This document shows, piece by piece, positions 16,267 to 22,825 of a stretch of 54,757 nt of DNA (the first letter of the stretch is position 1; each line of letters starts with the position of its first letter). A program made the translations under genes and the position numbers. This DNA comes from Chitinophagaceae bacterium (lineage in GTDB: Bacteria > Bacteroidota > Bacteroidia > Chitinophagales > Chitinophagaceae). The notes under the pieces are model-generated. The model was given only the letters and a program-made list of their open reading frames with translations. It was not told the origin of the DNA and ran no database searches. Location of the stretch: NCBI GenBank assembly GCA_947447825.1, contig CANFLL010000016.1, positions 1 to 54,757 of the forward strand, given 5' to 3'.

Positions 16267-16590
16267 GTGTGTGTATTGAATTTCTTTCTCATTTTGCCAA
16301 TTAAAGTCATTATCTTAATATCAAAAGGAACACCATTTGATTGGAGAAATATTAGGCGGTTAAGTTATATAGCTTACTTTCTTCTTCTTTTCCCTTTTAT
16401 TCTGTTGGGAATAAAATTGATTATCCATCAAATGTTTTTACAAAAAATTCCAAAGGATTTTTGTTTTCATTTACAGCTATACTTCAATTCATATTTTAAG
16501 TACATGCTTGCAGGTGTAATTGTCTTTATCATCGCCAGAGCATTTAAACGAGGTTACAATCTTCAAAAAAAACAAGAACTAACAATTTAA
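16267..16590 (+). CDS. DUF2975 family membrane protein, possibly N-terminally shortened
   Basis: 107 residues from a GTG start. Three hydrophobic segments (about 2-21, 33-54, 75-92) and the ending A-R-A-F-K-R-G-Y-N-L-Q-K-K-Q-E-L-T-I are typical of DUF2975. Family members usually have around 150-190 residues and four transmembrane segments, so the first part appears missing. The frame stays open upstream to 16120 but with no good start codon and no family-like sequence. It pairs with the HTH gene starting 2 bp later, as in the well-known DUF2975/YozG-like arrangement. Confidence 0.7.
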   Translation: MCVLNFFLILPIKVIILISKGTPFDWRNIRRLSYIAYFLLLFPFILLGIKLIIHQMFLQKIPKDFCFHLQLYFNSYFKYMLAGVIVFIIARAFKRGYNLQKKQELTI

Positions 16591-16592
16591 TT

Positions 16593-16823
16593 ATGCCAAT
16601 AGTAGTAAACCTAGATGTGATGTTGGCAAAGCGTAAGATGAGTCTTACTGAACTAAGTACCTCTGTGGGTATTACTTTGGCTAATATGAGTATTTTGAAG
16701 AGTGGTAAGGCAAAAGCCATACGCTTTAGTACACTTGAAGAAATATGCGAGATACTAGAATGCCAACCTGGTGATATTTTGGAATACATGGATAACGAAG
16801 CATACGCTAAATTGATGGGATAG
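16593..16823 (+). CDS. XRE-type helix-turn-helix regulator (YozG-like)
   Basis: 76 residues that are almost entirely one Xre-type HTH domain: M-L-A-K-R-K-M-S-L-T-E-L-S-T-S-V-G-I-T, then N-M-S-I-L-K-S-G-K-A-K-A-I-R-F-S-T-L and C-Q-P-G-D-I-L-E-Y. This is the small regulator that usually accompanies DUF2975 membrane proteins, and only 2 bp separate the two genes, so they are surely co-transcribed. The role of the pair is not established. Confidence 0.9.
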   Translation: MPIVVNLDVMLAKRKMSLTELSTSVGITLANMSILKSGKAKAIRFSTLEEICEILECQPGDILEYMDNEAYAKLMG

Positions 16824-16896
16824 AGAGTATAAATTAGTTTGTTTGTACAGGTATTTGGTTCGAAAACGCTTAGCAATAGGGTTGTTTCAATTGCCC

Positions 16897-17026
16897 CGAC
16901 CTTTAGGTCGAGTTAATAAATCAGGTGATTATTGGCTTTAGCCAAATATTTAAAATAGACAATAATGCTTAAGTGTGGCTAAAGCCACGTTATAAAATCA
17001 ATACTTTTCCCTTGGCTAAAGCCGAA
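16897..17026. repeat. Cluster of four 14-bp palindromes
   Basis: CGACCTTTAGGTCG (16897), TTGGCTTTAGCCAA (16932), GTGGCTAAAGCCAC (16975) and TTGGCTAAAGCCGA (17012). The first three are perfect 14-bp palindromes, the last has a mismatch at its outer base pair. The core GGCTWWAGCC is shared by three. They lie 35-43 bp apart in a gap between convergent genes and could act as binding sites or as REP-type units. Confidence 0.85.
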
Positions 17027-17082
17027 GGGCTATTGATTTGCGAACTAAATTCTAATTTAAGAGGGATATTGTGCATTTAACG

Positions 17083-17673
17083 CTAGGAGAACATATTATC
17101 AGAGTCAATAGAAAAGCCATCAAATATGCCTACAGGAATCATGTCTTCTTGTACGTAAGAATCTCTCCAAACAAACTTTTCATCTTTCAAATCAAAAACT
17201 GACACCTGAAAATATGCAGGATAAACAATCCAATATTCCTTCACCCCATTTTCTTCGTACAAAGAAAACTTCTCCTTCATCTCTTTCTTTGTATTGCCGG
17301 GGCTAAGTATTTCAATAATCCAATCTGGCGAACCAATACAACCCTTATCATCTAGCTTGTCTAAATCGCAAATAACAGATATATCAGGTTGAACTACCGA
17401 CGTGATGAATTTTGCATTAATCATCTTCTTTCGCTTGTTTAAAAGCCTAACATCGAAAGGTACAGCATAGGCTCTGCAACTCTTGTTAGACAAATAGTTC
17501 CCAATTTGAACGGAAAGGTTAAAAGAAATATTCTGATGGTATCTCAATGGGGCAGGACTCATTCTACTAATCCAACCTCTTATCAGTTCTACTCGTTCAT
17601 CAAATTTCCAAGTTAGATAATCGGCATAAGTGTATTGACGAGAAAAATCTAATTCATTGATATCTGTAATCAT
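17083..17673 (-). CDS. Uma2 family endonuclease-like protein (DUF820)
   Basis: 196 residues of the Uma2 family, which has a PD-(D/E)xK nuclease fold. The core is clear: F-D-V-R-L-L near 75, the V-Q-P-D-I-S-V-I-C-D motif (catalytic aspartate), G-S-P-D-W-I-I-E-I-L-S-P (catalytic E-x-x-S-P), then E-K-F-S-L-Y-E-E-N-G-V-K-E-Y-W-I-V-Y-P. The function is unknown. The family is widespread and multicopy in cyanobacteria and some Bacteroidota, often in accessory regions. It stands alone here. Confidence 0.9.
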   Translation of the reverse strand: MITDINELDFSRQYTYADYLTWKFDERVELIRGWISRMSPAPLRYHQNISFNLSVQIGNYLSNKSCRAYAVPFDVRLLNKRKKMINAKFITSVVQPDISVICDLDKLDDKGCIGSPDWIIEILSPGNTKKEMKEKFSLYEENGVKEYWIVYPAYFQVSVFDLKDEKFVWRDSYVQEDMIPVGIFDGFSIDSDNMFS

Positions 17674-17865
17674 TATTCCTTTTGGGTAAAAATAACCCCT
17701 TTGTTTTTATAAAGAAGATATATTTAACAAGTAACTATTCAGAGGTACTTTTTATCGGTTACACATTAAAATGCCAATAAAATCGTTATTAAGATGTGAT
17801 ATTAGAATAAGAAAAAGCTTCTTTTCCCAAAAATGAACGAAGAAGGCTGCGTAATTCTGAACAGC

Positions 17866-19065
17866 CTACTTTGCATTATTGGGTACAATCTTCCAGTAAA
17901 GGATAATAGCTATGAGTACAATAAAAGTGGCTATCCCATACAATACACTTGGGCTATAATAATAAATTGCAGCCGCTCCCATTGGAACGAACACGCTATT
18001 TGCAGATTGCAAACTTTGACTCACTCCCTGTAATTTCCCCTGTTTGCTTTCTTCAACTGATTGTGATAGTTTCCCATTGTAGGTAGGATCAAATAATCCT
18101 TCACCCAAGATTATGAACGTTACTGCCAACACAATGATAACTACCGAATGAATATAAATGCTTAACAGAATTAGCCCTAACCCTAAAGTAAGCCCCATTA
18201 ATCCCGCTATTCCAATCCTTTTTTCATTAAACAATTTCATCAACCAGGGCAATAAAAGTCCACGTGAAATAATATCACAAACACCCACCAGCATTATAAT
18301 GCTCCCAATAAATGAAGGACTCCATTTGTAAATATCTTTCAGAAGAAGGATGAAATTAAACTGAAAAATACCCAAGCTTGCATGAAAGAGTACACCCAAC
18401 ATCAATAGCCACGATACTTCTTTTAGATTAAAAATATCTTTGAAATGTGAAAAAGTGTTGAAGCTGGAAAGCGTTAAATGAGTAGTCCTCTTTTCTGGAA
18501 TTAGAGATTCGGGCAACATAAAATAAACTGCCAAGCTGGAAAGAAATATTAAACCAGCAGTTACAAAGAAAGGTAAAGAAAGGTTTATGCTACCCAAGAA
18601 ACCGCCTAATGCAGGGCCTGCAATCATACCTATTCCCATTGCCGAACCGATGTAGCCAAACCATTTGGTACGTTCTTCTGGTTCGGTACTATCTGAAATG
18701 TAAGCAATCAATGTACTAATATTTCCTGCTGTAAGTCCATCAATTATACGACCTAGGAAAAGTATCCACAATGCGCCTCCTATTCCAAAAAGTATATATC
18801 CAATCATTGAACCTAATAAACTGATTATTAGAATATTTTTTCGCCCATATCTGTCACTTAGTGCGCCAAAAACTGGAGCAGCAAAAAAAGTACAACCTGC
18901 AAATACTGACATCAACGCTCCCATGCCAAAGGCTACCTGCTGTGGAGGAAGATATTTGCCCAATAAAAAAGGAAGAAGGGGGAAAGCAACCGACATGCCA
19001 ATCGCATTCAGTAGAACGATTAATAATATAATCCATAAAACGTTCGTTGTTGATTTCACTTTCAT
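17866..19065 (-). CDS. MFS efflux transporter, TetA-like
   Basis: 399 residues with 12 predicted transmembrane helices. The motif between helices 2 and 3 is F-G-A-L-S-D-R-Y-G-R-K-N, the drug:proton antiporter signature, and helix 5 has the G-x-x-x-G-P-A-L-G-G motif of efflux families. The whole resembles TetA-type tetracycline or multidrug exporters; the substrate is not predictable. It is the last gene of a probable operon (TetR, small protein, MFS), which makes efflux controlled by its own repressor likely. Confidence 0.9.
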   Translation of the reverse strand: MKVKSTTNVLWIILLIVLLNAIGMSVAFPLLPFLLGKYLPPQQVAFGMGALMSVFAGCTFFAAPVFGALSDRYGRKNILIISLLGSMIGYILFGIGGALWILFLGRIIDGLTAGNISTLIAYISDSTEPEERTKWFGYIGSAMGIGMIAGPALGGFLGSINLSLPFFVTAGLIFLSSLAVYFMLPESLIPEKRTTHLTLSSFNTFSHFKDIFNLKEVSWLLMLGVLFHASLGIFQFNFILLLKDIYKWSPSFIGSIIMLVGVCDIISRGLLLPWLMKLFNEKRIGIAGLMGLTLGLGLILLSIYIHSVVIIVLAVTFIILGEGLFDPTYNGKLSQSVEESKQGKLQGVSQSLQSANSVFVPMGAAAIYYYSPSVLYGIATFIVLIAIILYWKIVPNNAK

Positions 19066-19195
19066 ATTTTGTTTTTAATAAATTACAATTCGACTACTTA
19101 ATTTGGAATGTGGTCATAATTAAATGAGCAATTAAAGCTAAATGCAGTGTCTTTTTAACTTACTACTTTGCTTACAATTTCCTAGCTATTTTTCT

Positions 19196-19423
19196 CTATG
19201 GAAGTTCTGCACAATTAAACCCTAGCTCGTTTATCAGTTTTATAACTTCCTCTGCAGTTATGGATTGGCTTACAATTCTAAGAACACAATCAACATCTTT
19301 TTGGTCAATGTTCCATTCTTCTATTGCTGCAAGATCATTTAGCGGGGTAGTTATCTGCTTCTTTTCCATTTTTGTTTTAATATCGGTAGCAAAAACCAAT
19401 ATATTTTTCCTGTTTTCTTCCAT
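19196..19423 (-). CDS. Small HMA-like/ferredoxin-fold protein
   Basis: 75 residues from the ATG giving MEENRKNILVFATDIKTK; an upstream TTG start is less likely. The pattern resembles small Bacteroidota proteins with a heavy-metal-associated-like fold: strand I-L-V-F-A-T-D-I-K, the W-N-I-D-Q-K-D-V-D-C-V-L-R-I-V centre, and a final L-I-N-E-L-G-F-N-C-A-E-L. The normal C-x-x-C metal-binding pair is absent, leaving cysteines in D-C-V and N-C-A. It lies between the TetR stop (9 bp away) and the MFS gene, so it may take part in sensing or efflux. Function unknown. Confidence 0.7.
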   Translation of the reverse strand: MEENRKNILVFATDIKTKMEKKQITTPLNDLAAIEEWNIDQKDVDCVLRIVSQSITAEEVIKLINELGFNCAELP

Positions 19424-19432
19424 TTTTTTCAA

Positions 19433-20020
19433 TTAGGGTGTCAGTGCTTTTAAAACCAAGTTGAATGCTTCGTCTATCACATTTGATGTAAGTGTAAAAT
19501 GAGTTCCATCCAGTTTTTTTCCTATGGCATGATGCTTTAGTAAAGAAAATAATGGTCCAAAAGCGATACTCCTAAATACCTCTGGGGATATTGGCACCAA
19601 ATCTTTTCTTTCAATTGCTTGTTCATAAAAAGCAACTATAATAGCTCTAAGATCCACCATACCTTGGTTGATATATTCGCCATAAGTAGAGTTTTGCAAT
19701 ACTTCCCAACAAGCCACTTCCATTTTATTAGTCTCCCAAAAACTAATTCTGATGTCCCACTGCTTTCTTAGTCCTTCCGCAAAAGGCATATCATTAGAAA
19801 AGGCCTTAATCATTGCCTCAAAATAGTTTCTTCCTATTTGAGTCCCTATCTTTTTTATCAAATCATCTTTATCAGCATAATAGATATATAAGGTAGCTAC
19901 TGAAATACCGCACTCTTTGGCAAGCTTATTCATACCAAATCCCTCTATGCCCTGCGAAACAATCATTTGTATCGCTTTCTGCTTTACTATTTCTTCTTTT
20001 CCTGCATCTCTTGTTCTCAT
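19433..20020 (-). CDS. TetR/AcrR family transcriptional regulator
   Basis: 195 residues from the ATG giving MRTRDAGKEEIVKQKA; an in-frame TTG 21 bp upstream is possible but unsupported. The N-terminal HTH (about 12-55) reads G-F-G-M-N-K-L-A-K-E-C-G-I-S-V-A-T-L-Y-I-Y with the usual tyrosine pair. The rest is the helical ligand-binding and dimerisation part. It leads a run of three same-strand genes ending in an MFS exporter and has a palindrome in its own promoter, so it is presumably the local repressor released by the exporter's substrate. Confidence 0.92.
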   Translation of the reverse strand: MRTRDAGKEEIVKQKAIQMIVSQGIEGFGMNKLAKECGISVATLYIYYADKDDLIKKIGTQIGRNYFEAMIKAFSNDMPFAEGLRKQWDIRISFWETNKMEVACWEVLQNSTYGEYINQGMVDLRAIIVAFYEQAIERKDLVPISPEVFRSIAFGPLFSLLKHHAIGKKLDGTHFTLTSNVIDEAFNLVLKALTP

Positions 20021-20038
20021 TATGTTGCATTTAAGGTG

Positions 20039-20066
20039 CAAACATAATATTTATAAATGAACGTTC
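20039..20066 (-). promoter_or_regulatory. TetR promoter with candidate operator
   Basis: On the minus strand a perfect -7 box TATGTTTG occupies 20046-20039, about 19 bp upstream of the TetR ATG. The palindrome GAACGTTC (20059-20066), within TGAACGTTCG, falls between the -33 and -7 positions, where repressor binding would block polymerase. Such GAACGTTC cores are common in TetR operators. The assignment is inferred. Confidence 0.55.
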
Positions 20067-20312
20067 GCTTACTTATTATATTTTAAACAACATCCTTTAC
20101 TATTAATATCCAATTTAATAATTGCTCCTCTAAAATAGATAACGCCAAAAATCATTTCATGAACGAATTATTTTCCAAGGAATTTAATCAAACTAAATTG
20201 AACAATTCTCTTTTCAATTTAGCAACACTTTGACATAAACTTTCAATTTATTAAGCTAAACTTCCTAAACTTTACAACTTCAAACTAAGGCATTAGCAGT
20301 TAGATTTGCAAC

Positions 20313-21158
20313 ATGAGATTTGTAGATATTACTAATGACATCGCATTTAGAAAAATATTTGGTAACGAAGGCAAGAAAAAGTCCTTGATTTCGTTTCTGA
20401 ATGCAGTTATACAATTCCCCAAGAATGAGCAAATAATAGATGTGGAAATAACCAATCCATACCAATTAGGTAAACTCAGTGGTGGAAAATCTACCATTGT
20501 TGATGTGAAAGCAAGAGATGAGAAAGGCAATGAATTCATTGTAGAAATGCAAATTGCTGAATTTGACTTTTTTCATAAACGTATCCTATACTACACCTCT
20601 CAAAGTTATGTTTCACAAATAGATAAAGGCATTGAATATAGTAGATTGAAGCCTGTTTACTTTATTGGAATCCTTGAATTTGAAATTGGACAAAACCTAA
20701 ACTATTTAAGCAGACATAAAGTGTTGAACATTGAAACAAAAGAACAAGTAATAGCAGATGTTGAATTCAACTTTATAGAACTACCCAAATTTAACAAAAC
20801 AATTGACCAATTGGAAACTAGCATTGACCAGTGGACATATTTCATTAAAAATGCTGAGAACCTTAATTTGATACCAGAGGATGTAAAAGACGAAGGATTG
20901 AAGGAAGCATATATAGAAGCAGATAAGCAAAACTGGACAAAACTAGAACTAGAAGACTACGAAAGAGCATCGATTAAAGAACGCGATGACATAGGCATAC
21001 TTGAATTTGCAGTAAGGAAGGCAGAAATGAAAGCCGAGAAGAAAGGCGAGAAGAAAAAGGCATTAGAAGTAGCTAGGCGTGCCAAAATAAAAGGGATGAA
21101 TATATTGGATATAATAGACTTCACTGGCTTATCCAAAGAAGAAATTGAACATCTATAA
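20313..21158 (+). CDS. Rpn family PD-(D/E)XK nuclease (putative transposase-related)
   Basis: 281 residues with the Rpn/PDDEXK_2 signature: the start D-I-T-N-D-I-A-F-R-K-I-F-G, the core K-S-T-I-V-D-V-K-A-R-D and E-F-I-V-E-M-Q-I, giving the D ... E-x-Q catalytic arrangement, and R-I-L-Y-Y-T-S-Q-S-Y. The last 60 residues are rich in K, E and A and probably form a coiled coil. E. coli Rpn proteins promote RecA-independent recombination; many homologues are called transposases without proof. It lies 170 bp upstream of a MITE-like element, but nothing links it to that element directly. Confidence 0.9.
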   Translation: MRFVDITNDIAFRKIFGNEGKKKSLISFLNAVIQFPKNEQIIDVEITNPYQLGKLSGGKSTIVDVKARDEKGNEFIVEMQIAEFDFFHKRILYYTSQSYVSQIDKGIEYSRLKPVYFIGILEFEIGQNLNYLSRHKVLNIETKEQVIADVEFNFIELPKFNKTIDQLETSIDQWTYFIKNAENLNLIPEDVKDEGLKEAYIEADKQNWTKLELEDYERASIKERDDIGILEFAVRKAEMKAEKKGEKKKALEVARRAKIKGMNILDIIDFTGLSKEEIEHL

Positions 21159-21327
21159 TCAGGGTAAGTCAAAAAAACTTTCACCAAGTCAGGGTAAAAT
21201 AATCGGTACGTTTAAATTCTATGCCCTTGAGATATTGACTTGATCTGCATTTACTAAACCCGATCTTCCATTGAGATTACTTTTATAAACACAGATTACG
21301 CTTTAGACTCGTTACTGTATTGTCAAA

Positions 21328-21495
21328 GTAACTATTCAGGGGATATTTAACCACAAAGGGCACTAGGGTTTTCACCAGGAACACAAGGATTGTGTTGTAT
21401 TATTTCTTCAGTACTACCATTGAGGAACTCTAAACCTTAGTGTACTTAGTTTTTTCCTTGTATACTTCGTGGTAAATAACCCCTGAAGAGTTACT
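21328..21495 (+). mobile_element. MITE-like element, copy 1
   Basis: A 168-bp element with terminal inverted repeats: GTAACTATTCAGGGG at the left and the complement of GTAACTCTTCAGGGG at the right, extending inward to TATTTA. The interior has further complementary parts (CCACAAAGGGCACTA, TGGTAAATAACC). A second copy in the opposite orientation is at 22541-22710 and a degenerate one near 37736. It contains no gene and needs a transposase from elsewhere. Confidence 0.8.
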
Positions 21496-21948
21496 TATCA
21501 ATTATAATAAACACAATTTTTTGTGCAGATTTTTTGACTAAGGACATAGTATATTACGTTGAAGTAAAACAAATCAAGCAAAAGCTTGTGCTTGAAGTAG
21601 CTGTAAATTATGGTATAGTCCTATTCCGCAATCTGGGTTTAGAGATAAGGGCAAATTAAAATAAGAAATAAAAGTGGGAACTGAATTTGCTATGCAATAC
21701 AACTTCGGCAAGTCTCGAAGGAATTAATTATTGTTAGGGAACGTCACTAAACCTTTTTATCTATTTCTTTCACAATATCAAACTTATTGACGAATGAAAT
21801 GGTTAAATTAATGTGCCTAAATTATAAATTATTTTGATAACTTGTTCAATCAAAGGAATTATTTCACTCATCTTATCAGATTTAGATGGGGTCAATAAAT
21901 ACTTTTTACATCATACGTCACGACGTTATGGGTTTAAAATCAAAATAT
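21496..21948. other. Gene-free stretch between MITE and repeat array
   Basis: About 450 bp of AT-rich DNA with no convincing ORF, RNA or repeat. The final part (about 21912-21948) already contains a poorly matching unit of the following 42-bp array. Confidence 0.4.
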
Positions 21949-22158
21949 ATGTCGTACGAGACGATGTACGACATAAATAGTCTTGAAAATATGTCATACG
22001 GCACGGCGTACGACGCAAAAAGTATTAAATTTATCGAATACGTTGCGGTGTATGACATAAAAGTCCTTGAAAAAATGTCGTACGCCATAAGATTAGTTGT
22101 AAAAAGACTTGAAAAGATGTCTCACGTAATGACGTACGACATCTTTTCAAGTCTTTTT
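21949..22158. repeat. 42-bp (2 x 21) tandem array with hairpin cap at its right end
   Basis: Alternating 21-bp half-units run from 21949: one type begins ATGTCGTACG and the other GACATAAA...CTTGAAAA. About four and a half 42-bp units are recognisable, with GTCGTAC/GTACGAC dyads in the better ones. The right end is a perfect 21-bp stem (22101-22121 with 22138-22158) around a 16-nt loop, followed by further T's. A 99-codon reading frame across it (21886-22185) has no recognisable product and appears to be a by-product of the period. Confidence 0.88.
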
Positions 22159-22475
22159 ATATGTATTTTGATATTGGGGATTTAAAAAGTGTTTTTTGGA
22201 GTTGACATTTAACTGCGAAGCGATTTAAAAAGAGGTAAATTGATGGATACACATTTGGTTGGTCAATAAAGAGTTTTCCTTGAGCAGGCACTCTGTCTGA
22301 CTATTGTAAATTTGGCAATTTTTTGAAAGTTGCCAAATCTAACACCCCGATTTCCAAGCAGTACTTGATTAGTATTCAATCGTGCTCTAACTAAGAATTT
22401 AGTCCTATTACATTTAGCTAGTTAGTATGATAATTTGTATCAAATACAATTAACCATACAGAAAAATAAATTGAA
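22159..22475. other. Gene-free stretch
   Basis: About 320 bp with no ORF of note. A small inverted pair is present around 22313-22339 (TTTGGCAA ... TTGCCAAA), a weak hairpin of unknown meaning. Confidence 0.4.
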
Positions 22476-22540
22476 ATGATACTTGACTTTAAAGATCAAA
22501 TCAAACAGCTTGGAGATAGAGTTGCTAATTTAAAAAATGT
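22476..22540 (+). pseudogene. Remnant of a type I restriction HsdR-N-domain gene start
   Basis: From an ATG at 22476 the frame reads MILDFKDQIKQLGDRVANLK, which matches the N-terminus of type I restriction endonuclease R-subunit N-domain (HsdR_N) proteins as I remember them. Similarity ends where the MITE-like element begins at 22541, and the frame then stops at 22589 inside the element. No continuation is seen to the right of the element, so this is a decayed stub. The match is short, which limits certainty. Confidence 0.5.
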
Positions 22541-22710
22541 GCAACTCATCAGAGGTTATTTACCAAGAAATACACATAAAAAAAACTAAGTACACTAAAG
22601 TTTAGAGTCCCCCAATGGTAGTTCTGAGGAAATAATACAACACAACACTTGTGTTCTTGTTGAAAGCCTTAGTGCCCCTTGTGGTTGTTAAATAACCCCT
22701 GAATAGTTAC
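22541..22710 (-). mobile_element. MITE-like element, copy 2 (inverted relative to copy 1)
   Basis: 170 bp; its reverse complement aligns along its whole length with 21328-21495, sharing the end GTAACTATTCAGGGG and long interior runs such as GTTGTGTTGTATTATTTC and TTAGTGTACTTAG. It interrupts the HsdR-N-like stub. Together the two copies bracket 1.05 kb that holds the 42-bp array, in the manner of a composite element. Confidence 0.8.
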
Positions 22711-22825
22711 CCTGAATTAAATTATTCAGAATATCCCTCCCCGAAAAAGCTTCACTTCTTTATAAACACACAAAAACTGATATTTGCAGCTAAATAATTG
22801 AGCTATTAATCAGTCTTCGAACATA

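Noticed and set aside
17685-17750. Another MITE copy (GTAACTATTCAGAGGTA near 17727)
   Set aside because: Only one end-like motif is present and no full-length alignment to copy 1 was found.
21886-22185. 99-codon frame across the 42-bp array
   Set aside because: Degenerate repetitive peptide with no recognisable domain; explained by the period divisible by three.
20313-22710. Rpn-family gene as the transposase of the MITE-like elements
   Set aside because: It has no matching terminal inverted repeats around it and Rpn proteins are not known to move such elements; proximity alone is not enough.
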